A stretch of 64,000 bases of DNA, from contig OY741267.1 in NCBI GenBank assembly GCA_963514095.1, forward strand, positions 27,529,169 to 27,593,168. The letters run 5' to 3'. The position numbers and the translations under genes were made by a program. The notes under the pieces were generated by a model. The model did not search any database, had not been told where the DNA came from, and saw only the letters and a list, made by a program, of their open reading frames with translations. Positions 50,951 to 64,000 of the stretch are shown here, in pieces (positions within the stretch are counted from its first letter, which is position 1; every line of letters starts with the position of its first letter). This DNA comes from Eutrigla gurnardus (lineage: Eukaryota; Chordata; Actinopteri; Perciformes; Triglidae).

Positions 50951-51624
50951 TCTCTCTCTCCCCCCCTCTCTCTTTCTCGCCCCCCTCTCTCTCCCCATCT
51001 ATCTCTCTCTCTCCCCCTCTATCTCCCTCCCTCTCTCTCTCCCCATCTATCTCTCTCTCTTCCCTACTCTCTCCCCCTTCTCTCTCTCTCTCCCCTCACT
51101 CCCCCCCCCTCTCTCTCTCTCTCTCTCTCCCCCTCTCTCTTCCTCCCTCTCTCTCCCTCTCTCCCCCTCCCTCTATCTCTCTCTCTCTTCCCCTCTCTCT
51201 TCCTCCCTCTCTCTTCCTCCCTCTCTCATCCTTCCCCCTTCTCTCCCCCTCTCTTCCTCCCTCTCTCTCTCCCCCTCTATGTCCCCTCTCTCCCCCCCTC
51301 TCTCTCTCCCCCCCTATCTCCCCTCTCTCTTCCCCCTCTCTCTCCCCCCTCTCTCCCCCCCCTCTTTCTCCCCTCTCTCTCCCCCTCTATCTCTCTCTCT
51401 CCCCCTCTCTCTCTCTCTCTTCCCCTTTCTCTCTCTCCCTCTCTCCCCCCTCTCTCTCTCTCTCTCCCCCCTCTCTTTCTCTCCCCCCCCCCCCTCTCTC
51501 TCTCTCCCCCCCCTCTCTCTCTCCCCCCCTCTCTTTCTCTCCCTCCCTCTCTCTCCCTCTCTCTCCCTCTCTCTCTCCCTCTATCCCGCTCTCTCTCTCT
51601 CTCCCCCCTCCCCCCCCTCTCTCT
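50951..51624 (+). repeat. 674-bp polypyrimidine tract (CT/CCCT)n
   Basis: Almost every plus-strand base is C or T, with only isolated A or G interruptions. It is a mosaic of CTCTCT and CCCCCCT units. The long open frames on both strands here (303 codons of Ser/Pro/Leu; 124 codons of Arg/Glu/Gly) are consequences of the composition. Confidence 0.93.
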
Positions 51625-52784
51625 AAAGACATGTCCATGCCGCATGGACACATTTCAAAGAACACACACAACCGAAATATTCCAAATAATGTGTCAACAG
51701 ATGTAGGCTCATATTTGTTTCTGATCAATAGGGAGCATTGTGTGTTTTTTTCTTTCTAGAAACATTCAGATACACAAACAAAAAACTGAAAGCTACTGGA
51801 TTTATAAAACTAATTTCCAATAAAACGTGTCCTTTAAACGAGCGAGCCCATCTGATATGAGCCGACACAGAGAGGCTCAGTGTGCTGTTGAAAAAAAAGG
51901 TGTCTCTTTAACGGTCAAGGCGGTCTCACAAAGATCGTTCTGTTGTGCGTGTGATGCGTTAATATTTAAGCCAAATTAAGTCTTCTTTCCGTTATTGGGT
52001 TAACAAGGAATCTTTAATCCTCTTATGTGTTTATGATTTCTTTTTTCATGTGTGTGTTTGACATATTTCCACAAAATTCTAAATTTACTTGATGAGGTCT
52101 TATGTTTGGCGAGTGATGTTTGGATGGTGAATGTGTAATTTTATGCCCATTAAACGGACGTGGAGCGAGATTAGCATTCATTTGAAGAATGTGAGTCCAA
52201 TATTCACCCTCTTTGAGGCAAAAAAAATAAAAAATCTGCCTCCTAAATGCCCCACTATGTTCTCTCCGGTTAATCACTAACTGTGACCTGTCAGTCACTG
52301 GGTGCTGGGTAGCTTGAATAAAAGGGCAAAAAGGGGGGGTTGCCACTACAAGCGAGCCCTTTCACATCATCTGATCCATTATTTAAAATCGTTATGGTTG
52401 TTTTCAGAGGGCTTACACATTATGAAATGAAATCTATGGAATTAGGAATGCATTCAATATTTACTTGGGAATTATCTAATTTACATAGGAGTATGAAATC
52501 TGGGTTATATTACATGTGTGTGCATTTATTGGGTGTTTAAACCTGACTTAAAAATAAATAAATAAATAAAAAGCAAAAAGATAGGGAACATAAAAGGAAA
52601 CAGGTTGGGAAATGTTATTGAGTTAAGTAGAAAAAGCCCTTTAATGGCATTTATTTTGTTTGTTTTCCCCCCGTCAGCACATATAGATCCAAACATACCT
52701 AGATTGGTAAACTGACATTGATTTTCTCTGCAATGCTGCATCTCTCATTTTCTCAGTAGTCCTGCAGATGTGCAGTGAACATGT

Positions 52785-52908
<124 letters not shown>

Positions 52909-55440
52909 GGTCACTGTAATGGGAGGCATGCATCACCAATCTTGGTATTAAGACTCCATTCCTCTGTTAACTTACTTACAGTGTGTTTGTCTTTCTCCCT
53001 CTCTTATCCGTCACTTTCCTCCCGATGCTCTCGACCCGCTACGGCGAGGACCAAACAAACGTCCTCCCCTGTGAGAAGAACAGAGATAGTCGGGAATCAT
53101 TCACCATCTACCAACATTTACTCATGAGCAGCAAACAAGAAGAATCAATAGTTTTACAGATGTTTGGTTGATAATCTAGATGGGGGACATGTTTAAAAGT
53201 TAAGGGGTCACCAAAGGTCGATTTCATACAGGCTACGCCCTCTGAGTGCCGTCTTATTCTAAACTCCCAAACCCATCCCAGTGACATCCCGGTAGCCATG
53301 ACAACAGAGAAGAAGGTGCTCCCCGTTATTTTGTCAGCCTGGTGTGGCTGATTTTGGACCCGGTGGGTTTGATGCTCAATGAAAACCTGTTTGACTTGGA
53401 CTGGAAAGTCTGGCCACAATGGTAAAAAAAAAAAACATTTTTTATATCCGTCTTAATGTGAAACATATTAGTCAGCCTGTCTACATTAGCTATTTCTGCA
53501 GCTGTGACTCTGTCGACATAGGAAAGCAATATTAACGACACACGAGTGTGATTAGAAGAACAAAGGGGGGGAAAAAACACATTTTCTGGTACAAATTTCA
53601 TGACCTCAAATTAAAACAATCCCAAAAAAGGGAGGAGATGAGAGAGAAAAAAAAGGATTTTTAAAAAACAAATAGAGATGCAGCTGCTGATGCTGCAAGA
53701 AAATCAGAATCAGAAGGATGTTAACGCCAACAAAGTCCCCAATATGTTGTATGAAATGAATGTGCTCGAGTTTCATTCGAGGTTGTTTTTGTTTACACCA
53801 ACAGGTCATGAGATGGAGAGGAAACTGTGCTGTTTTTTTTGTTGTAGGAAAACTTTCACATGTGTCGTTTGTTTTTTCATCTGCACAGCATGATGCCGTC
53901 CTGATGTGAGGAACCGTAAGACGGAGTGACAGACGGAGAGAGAGCCTCCTTTGTGTGTTGTATTACATGCACTAAGCTCCTCCATCGCCGCTCGCAACCA
54001 TGTGAAGAACTATCATGCGTTAAGTTTCACTGCTAGAGGGAGAGTTTAAGTACTAATTTTTTTTTTACTAAAGGACAAAAGACAGAGAGGGACAAAAATT
54101 CCCTTCATAGTGAATCTCCTAAAACTCTCATGCTCGGCTGTTCCGCCGCCTTCGTCTCCCTCCGGACGAGGACACATTATTATCTTTTGCAAAGATAAGC
54201 ACGGCTTCGGTGGTGATGCTGACCCCGTCCAAGGTGAAGGCGAGTCTTTAATCGATTCCCGCGCTGGTGGTGCCGTGCTGTTTTATTTCTGTGTGCGTGT
54301 GTGTGTGTGTGAGGCCACATGTCAAATAAACACAGTGGTTTTCCGGGGAGGAGGAAGGAGAGCAGCTGAGAGAGTACAACACAAATCTTTCGTTTTAAAG
54401 AAGGGAGCGAATAAAAAGAATATATATATATATATATACAAAAGGGGGAGGCAGGCAGTGTGATATCTTCATGATGAAGGAGTCCAAAGGAGGGAGGAGG
54501 AGAGATCTGACAAGGGAAGAAGGAGAAAGTGTTGTGACGACCGTATCGCTGTGGAGAGCTTCTGTAAAGTCACATGGACGTTTAACATCTGCACATGCAT
54601 GCAAACACACATCATGTGAAAGCTGATAACATCATGGCTTATAGAGTTCATACAGTTATTGCCTTCATTCTGAGTGTGAACGGGTGTGGGAGCATGTTCT
54701 CCTGCTTCTGGGCCACCATTCGTAACTGTCCAATATGTTGATAAAATAATAAATACACAAGCATCGTCTCTGAGAGAAGTCAGCAGGTTTTTCTGCCCAT
54801 TAGCCCGATCTGTGTGTTGTGTTAACTCGTGCATATTTGATCTTTTGGAAGAAGAAGAAAAAAGTTAGGAAGATCGTCAGATCGACGCACACATAAGAGC
54901 GTATTGTGTCGAGGTCAAGAAGGGCTCAGTGTTCAAGGGGTCATAATCATCACAGGAGGACGAGCAGAACGAGAGGGAACCAGAAGGGAAGAAGATGGCC
55001 TACGGGGGGAATAAACACACACAATGACACACACACAAGTAGCGTTGCATCCTGAGTGCAGCGGTAGCCCCAGGGGCTGCAGTTTAGTCATTTCATCGGG
55101 GCCCGATTGTTGATGCGAGGAGCGTCGGCCGGGCAACAACAACTCCAGAAGGGAGCAGAAGGGAGAGTGGAGATGGTTAGAGGGGTTTCACAACAGGCTG
55201 TGTAACGGGGCTAATCTGTAATAACAATGATCAATGTGTCTGCTGGCCATTCAAGTTAAATCATTAGTCATCTGAGGAGGAGGAGGAGGAGGAGGAGGAG
55301 GAGAACCATGTACAGTACACATCGGTAAACATGGTGAAACGTGCCACAAAAACAAACCCTTTCCAATGGCGATGGGGTTATTTATTTATTGTATTGTTTA
55401 TCTAACAAGGACAATAAATCCAACATTGCTGCAAATAATT

Positions 55441-55449
55441 GGGAAAATG

Positions 55450-55487
<38 letters not shown>

Positions 55488-55506
55488 GAAAATGTGATGT
55501 ATATAA
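55441..55506. repeat. (TA)n flanked by 20-bp direct repeats
   Basis: GGGAAAATGTGATGTATATA is present at 55,441-55,460 and again at 55,487-55,506, bracketing a run of TA. Confidence 0.88.
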
Positions 55507-58439
55507 GACATCTAGCTTCAGCTAATTTGCAGTCTTTGTCCCTGGCCAGGCTTTTCAATACAATAAAAAAAATATAATGATACAATAAATACAGTTGAAC
55601 AACTGATCTGACACAGAAACTGACGACGATCAGCCAGGTGGCGACAAACTAGTCAGTATTTGGATTTTTCTCTCTTTACACGACTATTTCTTGGCTCTTG
55701 AACCGTGCACATCCGACGAACCACCGACGCCTCTCACTCAAATCCGTCTGAAAGTGTTGCATTCATGGTCTTCATCACCGTTAAACAACAGTAAATCGAT
55801 CACACGAAGCTGCAGCTGCGGGTTCAAATCCAAGATGTCTCTCGGAAACACGCTCTCTGCCCTCGACACACATGGTGAACACCTTGGAGACATTCACCAA
55901 TAAAGAATATTCTTTCATTATGATTTGAGGACACAATAATACATTTTGTCGGAAACAATTCTCTGAAGACTTTCATGTACTTTTTTTTTTTCTTTTGCCA
56001 GAATGACTGAAGATGCTTTTGGATTAAACAAACGAGGTCAACAGCAGAAGAACGGATGTTCAGAGGAAACTCAAAATGCTCTGATCTCTTTATTCCAGAA
56101 AAGTGCACCATCACGGGGAGCCTGAGGTTCATTACTTTTTAAGAGAATTGAATATTTATTTGTGCGAAACAGAAGCCTTTTAACTAAACTTCAATGTGCA
56201 AATACAATTTGACAGAAGAATCTGGTTGAAAAATGAAAAGGGAACAAAAAGGCACTTGAGGACAAAGCCGAGGGAAACAAAAGCGTTGATGGGGGGTGAA
56301 GAAGGGAACCAGGAGACACTTCTTTTATAGAGCTAATAAAAGCAGCTAATCACTCTCTATTGACCGAAGCGCCCTGATAAAAAGGCCGCGGGGTAAAAGT
56401 CTGCTCTGACTCTCGGGGACAAGGACACACACACACAAAATGTAAAAAAACACTATGGCAGCCATAATTCAGTCGTAAAGTGAGGCTGTCCCGCTCATAT
56501 TTGAACCCTCGCCATAACAAGAAGGACAAGCCGGCCCTTTGTCCTCGTCCAATCTGGTATAACTGAAGATGATACTCTGCTTTCAAAGAAACCAGCTTTT
56601 AGAGACGAGGAGGTGACCTCATAAAATAAAAAACACACACATAGTGAGAATGAAGAGGGAGACCCCCTCTGTTTTAAATGCATGGACATCACGGTGATAG
56701 TCTGTTACTAATATGGGAGGTGGTAGTTTGAGTTATGATGTCAGGGTTTTCTTTGGGAGTAGGAAATCATGCAAGACGATTTGAGAACTTAAAGGATTCC
56801 TGCTACTTAACAAATCTAATAACTAAAAGGGCATATTGCTCACTAGAAATGGAATTTACTAATTCCTTGAGTTGAGTAAGGTTAGTAAGAGATGTAAACC
56901 CGACAACGTGGCACATTTCTGTGGCTAAACTTACTAAATGTAAGGGTAAAGGTAAAGGTAACGACGGGAACGAGTCACCTGAACGCACCGGGACCGAACG
57001 GATACCAAACATCCAACGATCTGCCAGAAAGACGGCCGACAAGCAAAACCCACAATCTGTCAAAGTAACGTAACGTAAACCTTAGTAAAGTTAAAATGAC
57101 ATTCCCATACAAAGAATCTGAATTATCTACCACATTTTGAGAAAACTCACTTTCTCCCGTATTATTTGATGTATGAAAAATTCAGTTTAATCAATGAATG
57201 GATGAGTCAAACGCCCAGGAGACCAGCGTTCGCGTCTCACTGTTTATATACACACACGTGTAGAAATGTTGACGTAAAACGTGTTTTTGGTTCCTTAATG
57301 GAAAGATTGAAATTCAAATAGTACCATCTCTGACTCTATTGTTAGTGAAAAAGTAGTGAAAAAAGATTTAAAATGATATGAAATTTAAAAGAAATGTCTT
57401 TGTGTGTTCACAGTATGGGGTTTACATTATTATTATTAGATAAATGTGTATACAATTGTGGCAAACATTAGTTTTTTTTCTGTTGAGTTGTTAAATTTAC
57501 CTAAACTCTATTAACCCGTCAAACTCTTGCAGAGATCCATTTTGAGGTTTCTTTATGTGGAATTTGGTGTCTCTTTAAAATGTATGTTAATGAATCCCTC
57601 GAAGAGAGAACATCTCTGTCTTTGTTGCGAGTCATGTAAGGTTCCCAGTGTCTGATGCCTGCTGGCTCGGGGGTTTGAACCCCAGCCAGGAGGACCGTCT
57701 GCCTCCTCACAAGGCTCTCATGGCGTGTCGAAGGTTTCGGGAAAAAGGAAAGCGCACGCGTGGTCAACGAGGGACGGAAGGGCATAAGGGAAACGTTTGT
57801 GATGAGATATCTAGATGTACTGCAAATCTGAGAAACCAGAGGGATAAATGAATGTACAGTTTAATTCATGTGTAATAAAATGGGTCGACCACAGCAGAAA
57901 AAGACTAACTTATACGGTGGTTCCCCGACCGCTATGGAGTACCACTTCAAATAATCTGAACTCTCCCTTTAAGAAGAGGATTCTTCTCTACAACCTCAGA
58001 TGTTTCCAGTTACAGGATTTCATTCTGCTCTCTGAAATATGTTAATATTCTGGCATCCAACCTAAACCTTATCTCAACAAAAGGTCCAACACTGACCTTA
58101 CAAATTAAAGTTTGATAAAAGAAAGCTTTCAGCCACAGCTCTTGGTCTTCATCCATGTATGGGGCTTGCCATGTGATTCAGTTGTTTGTGTTCTGATGGA
58201 GGCCATTCAGATAACAGCATGTATCAAATATGATGGACAACCCTGCCCCGGGCTTTTTTTAGACATGTGAAACGTTGAATGGGGGTCAAATTGACCCAGA
58301 AGACAACCGGACGGTTCTCAGTGTAAAAACTGTCAAGAAGCTGAAATCTCTCCCACCCCCTCCTCTCTGCCCCCGCCCCTCCAAAAAACACCCTGAACCC
58401 TGACCTCCAGACTAACTGTCTCTTGCTCTATTACAATAT

Positions 58440-58665
58440 ATCATACAGAAACTTTTTGCTGCTACTACTGACTACCACATATACAGAAACCTTTCTTACA
58501 TATACATAGTATATAGTACTTCTATCGTATTGTTTATTTGTTGTATCAGTAAATGTCTTGTCTTATCTGCTCTTTATCTGGTTCACCGTGGGACAGTGAG
58601 AAACGTCTTCTCGGTTCCTTTGTATGTCTGCTACATTGGTAAATTGACAATAAAGCTAAGTTTGA
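58440..58665 (+). mobile_element. LINE-like 3' end fragment
   Basis: Contains TGGGACAGTGAGAAACGTCT, CGGTTCCTTTGTATGTCTG and ends ATTGACAATAAAGCTAAGTT, a 3' signature I associate with fish non-LTR retrotransposons. No coding part retained. Confidence 0.5.
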
Positions 58666-60274
58666 ACCACCAAACTTTAGGCTTTTTACAGCCAAAATGT
58701 CATATTTTTGACCAACATCTACTATTGTACCTCCAATTTATAGCAGTTGAGATCCTGGACCTGGTTGAGGTTGGTCTAATGCATGATGTTTCATAAGATT
58801 TGTATGCAAAATCTTCTACAGCTGTCAAATAAATGGAGTAAAAAGTATAATATTTCCTTCTGAATAATGATACAAATATTATCATGAACTCACTTTGGCT
58901 CCTCTGGTTTATTAAGCTCTTGAGATAGGAGTGTTTAAAATACTTCATTATCAACACCCGTCCACCTTTATGGTTAACAATTCAGCCGTATGATAATAAA
59001 ACTGATGGTTCCTGTAAGCGGTGGAATTCGTCATATTTTCCCCCGTAGTTGCACTTTGATGGATTCAATGTCATCAATATGAGCTAACTCTCCCTCCAGC
59101 CCCTTAATCATTTTTATACAGTCTTTAAATGTGTCACATAACTCATAAAAATAAGCATCTCCTTGCCTTGAACTCTACGATGAAGTAGAAGAACACACAG
59201 TGGAGAGAATTTAACTTCTCGATGCTCCGCTGGCACGGTAATCTATAATCTAAAAACACAGAAGCACATGTGGCGACTAAGACTCTTCTCACAGGGAGGA
59301 TCACCGCTCAGCCGGGGTAATACAAATAATAAGACCAACCATCTGATAAGCATCACAAAGCAAACAAGAGGCAACCAAAAGGTTCTGGTAGCGATAACCG
59401 GCACGTTAACTGCATTTCCCATAAGTCATAGGGGGGAGAGGGGGGAGAGCGGGTCGCCCCTCTAACCAGACGAAACCAAAGTTGCTCCTCAGGCGCTTTA
59501 CAGCAGCACACTGAGCCTTTAACTGTGGGTTAATGCAGGGGTCAAAGTTCATGTGCTGTTTGCACATGATGATTGCAATGTGAAGCATGTAATATATTCT
59601 ATGTTGCCTTGGTTACGATGCTTCCACATTGGGTTTTTTTCCCATCCTTGTGAGTAAAAATCAAAGGGACAACGAGAGAAAACATCTCGTCTAAAGGTTT
59701 CATGGGAAAAAAGGACTCCGAGCAGAGAAGTCCACGAAAACAAAGAGACGGTTGTCGCAGTATCACTTTCACCGAGAAAAGGATGAGCTTATAAAGTCAT
59801 GAGATCATTTAGCGTATGACCGCTTCCTTCCCCGACCCTCGCATGTGAAATGTCATAACTGCAGATTTTCGCAAACAAAACAGAGTCTATGTGTTGATCG
59901 ATATTCATGCTATTGAAGTCAGAGTTACATAACCTGAGTGTCATGTTCTGTCCTTGTTCGCTGTACTGTTTGCATCCAATCAAAGACAGTAAAATGAGCA
60001 AGCAAAGAAATAAATACTACTGGAAATACAAAATACTAAAAAAGTTTCCCTCGCGGAATAGAAAATGGGAAACCAGAACGTTTCCGGTGCCAAATTCTTT
60101 GTCCTGTTCTAAACGCAGATGCAAAAATCTGATTATAGAGATAAAAAGATAAGTTATAAGTCCATCCTTGACCATTGTCCCATTTGTAAATGTGAACCAA
60201 ATCAATATGGTTTATTAGTTGGTGACATCAACTCAAACGTGAAAGTAAAATAAATACTGCCACATATAGGGAGA

Positions 60275-60600
60275 CATATCTTTTGTGTGGTTTTAGCCAA
60301 GATAACGGCTCTAGAGAAGTCGGTCCGTCCGCCACTTTGGTCCCCGAGCAACATCGGTTGCATTGCCATGAACTTTTGTACCGGCATTCGTGGTCCTCAG
60401 AGGAGGAATCCTACTGACTTTACAACAGACCTGCAAAACTAATGACATCGCATCAGCCTTGGCTGTACTTGACATTTTGTGCTAATTAGCAAATGTTAGC
60501 TCGCTAACACACTAAACTAAGATAGTGAACAAGCTAAACCTGCTAACCAATAGCATGTTAGCATGCTGTAGGCATTTTGCGGCGCTATTACGCAAAAATT
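60275..60600. repeat. Teleost-type interspersed repeat with GTTAGCATGC motifs
   Basis: Includes TTGCCATGAACTTTTGTACC, TCCTCAGAGGAGGAATCCTA and GCATGTTAGCATGCTGTAGG, phrases familiar from a very common fish interspersed repeat. Diverged, no frame. Confidence 0.6.
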
Positions 60601-61394
60601 CAAATACACACAAATGATCTGCGGTCAAATTTGTACTAGTTGAACACACCTTAAGACTCCTGTTGAAGAACTCAAGGTTCATTAACAGCTTTATATGATG
60701 AAGCAATAGACAAAACGTTTTGTTGTTTTTTTTCGGTTATTTTCAAATCAAATCTTCTACGTTGTGTGACTTCCATTACAAACAGGACAAATAAACAACA
60801 TTTTACGGTTAACAGCAAATAGTTTTGATGCGTAAAAAGTTGTAACGTAGTTTTGATGGGAAGTGGTTTTTCATTGAAATGAGGAACAGCGCGGCGAACC
60901 CGTTATCTACAATGTGTCTGCACATCGACAGGTCGATGAGGTCATGTGACAACGCTGCGTTCACGCTTACGAGCTACGCAGCAACAGGCGACAAGTTGTT
61001 TTCAACGTCCGGCGGCCTGGAGCTACGAACTGATGGCCGACGCTGTTTGACGGGCATAACGTGCTACAAATCAAAGATTATCTGGTCTCAACTGTTTTGT
61101 TTCAGCACTCCGATGACACGGCGAAGCATCGCCCAATCATGTGTTCCGTTACAGCTATAAAAAAAAAAACACAAAAAAAGGCTGTTAGCCTGTCCCCGGT
61201 GCTGTTTTACGACATATCTGAAACTGTCATATTAAACTGAAACACGACAAATGAAATAGAGTTGATCAGTCGCTGTAGGAATATTAACTGATGATGCAAA
61301 AAATATACAAATTCTATAAAGAGATACCAACACAGATTTATGATTTTTGTCCTGTTTTCTCCATAAAAAAAACATTTGATGAAGGCTGACTAAC
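60601..61394. other. Upstream region of ednrb
   Basis: No exon or repeat recognised. CpG-containing segment at 60,885-61,070. Any promoter for the first ednrb exon should lie in the last few hundred bases; a weak CCATAAAAAAAA near 61,361 is the only TATA-like sequence. Confidence 0.4.
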
Positions 61395-61780
61395 TTGTGG
61401 ACATCCTGCCTGCCTTGCTCCGTCTTCCTCTCCCTCCTCCTCCTCCTCTTCTCGGGGAGAGGAGGGGTTGGAGGGCAGGGATCAACTCAGCAGACTCTTG
61501 ACACTGCGTACGCTGAGACTCAGCGGCCAGTACCGAGGAGGAGTGAGCTACCGGAGGAGTCGACTAGAGCCTCTGGAGCACAGAGACCTTTTTTTTTTCT
61601 TTCCCCCCACTTTGACACCGGTGACGGAGCAGCTGGTGGAGATGACTGGACGGCCACTTCAAGAACCTCCAATCCCTCCAATTTGGACACTTTTTTCTGT
61701 CCTGAGAGCTTGAGAGTTACTGGGAAAGTTCTTGAACAGACCCCAAATATTGGAGGATTTCTGCCTCAGCGAGGAGTTAG
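61395..61780 (+). other. ednrb: Probable non-coding first exon of ednrb
   Basis: GC- and purine-rich stretch ending GAGGAGTTAG|GTAAATAAG, an acceptable donor at 61,780/61,781, with an acceptor at TTTATGTCCCAG (62,393) in front of the start-codon exon. The 5' limit is approximate. Evidence is composition plus compatible splice sites only. Confidence 0.4.
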
Positions 61781-62449
61781 GTAAATAAGAGCTTACGCTG
61801 CAATGATTGGAGGACATTAATTGACTAATTTAGGGACTGTATGAAAGTGATTGTGGTGGGGAGGGGATCGCTTCCCTCTGGTTGTGCATTTTTACTTTTA
61901 TCCACTAAGCTGAAATGTCACTCCACATATGTCAAATAATTGGTACAACGTGTTTCATCATAAACATCAATCGAAAACAGATTATTTTTAACAGAACTTC
62001 TTTCAAGTGTCACCAACGTTCTCGATAACAAAAAAACTGCTGCTTTATGAAATATGTAAAAGTGCAATTTGTCTTTTTGACAACAAGGAAAGTTAAAGCA
62101 ACAAAAATAAAGATCCGTCCCTGCTCTCTCTATCTTCAGCCAAAGTAAAAAAAAACAACATCGTCCCCCTTTTCTGACCCCAATCATTTCCCTACAGTCT
62201 CTAGATAATAAAAAAAACCGACTAACATGTTTCTGCAGGGTGTGTCTGCGGATCTTAACTGTGAGCTTTAGTGAGTTATAATGCAGCCGAGTGAGCTAAA
62301 GTCACGTAATAATCCCCAACTGGACATTCTTCATAAAGTATAGCTTTCATGTAGTCCGATAAAAAAAAATCTGTCTTCTGATTTATGTCCCAGGCACGCC
62401 CAAAGAGCGTCATTTGGATAAAAACCCATATTTACAGCCGAGCTGCAGG

Positions 62450-63928
<1,479 letters not shown>

Positions 63929-64000
63929 GTAACCATGGCAACCGACGATGGACAACCTTGTTGAGCCGGTTATGACTGTCCACTGCATTGTGTGCTTGGA

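Noticed and set aside
50848..51759. 303-codon open frame of Ser/Pro/Leu
   Set aside because: It is a by-product of the CT-rich tract, which lacks stops in this frame; no family resemblance, no splice or promoter context.
57655..57700. tRNA or tRNA-derived SINE suggested by GGGGTTTGAACCCCAG
   Set aside because: Only a B-box-like palindrome is present; no A box, acceptor stem or cloverleaf could be drawn around it.
62414..62449. Upstream N-terminal extension of ednrb
   Set aside because: It would start at TTG; the ATG at 62,450 begins a proper signal peptide.

Overview
This is vertebrate DNA and almost certainly from a ray-finned (teleost) fish. The genes are compact, with many small exons and GT-AG introns of about 75 bp to 3.4 kb. 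Intergenic DNA is packed with (AC)n/(GT)n microsatellites. Several dispersed repeats resemble families I know from teleosts. I recognise five protein-coding genes: two run off the window edges and three have complete coding regions. I see no CRISPR array, operon or convincing structural RNA gene.

Left block (1-20,300), all on the minus strand: first coding exon of gorasp2 (150-212, rest before base 1); gad1, the GABA-synthesising glutamate decarboxylase (coding exons 3,331-16,127, 583 aa, non-coding first exon and promoter near 16,980-17,190); and an erich2-like glutamate-rich protein (18,308-19,527, 188 aa as modelled, upstream leader to about 20,150). From memory, the order and common orientation erich2 > gad1 > gorasp2 match human 2q31.

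Middle (20,300-38,500): no gene. It holds a 5'-TG...CA-3' solo LTR with a 5-bp target duplication (21,375-21,818), a 614-bp non-autonomous hAT-like element with an 8-bp target duplication (21,927-22,540), two inverted copies of a 425-bp LTR (22,969-23,393 and 26,966-27,390), a foldback element (31,974-32,347), and many AC/GT arrays, several of them in inverted pairs about 100-135 bp apart. Some unique A/T-homeobox-rich blocks could be conserved enhancers.

Right block, plus strand: slc25a30, a mitochondrial carrier (38,724-42,804, 286 aa, nine coding exons, poly(A) signal at 43,973). After a gene-free stretch of about 17 kb (repeats, a 674-bp polypyrimidine tract and a TIR element around 49.5-50.0 kb) comes the start of ednrb, the endothelin B receptor (non-coding exon ending at 61,780; coding exons 62,450-62,863 and 63,816-63,928; rest beyond the window). 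In human, slc25a30 and ednrb relatives lie on 13q, so a synteny junction falls inside the 20-38 kb gene-free interval.

The genes do not form one pathway. I found no undescribed gene system. The most unusual signals are structural: paired inverted dinucleotide arrays, RFX X-box-like sites (one at the erich2 5' end), a perfect 23-bp inverted repeat in the erich2 leader, and CA/UG repeats placed directly at gad1 splice sites. All exon calls were made by reading splice junctions by eye and checking that phases close; gene identities rest on remembered family sequences, not a database search.
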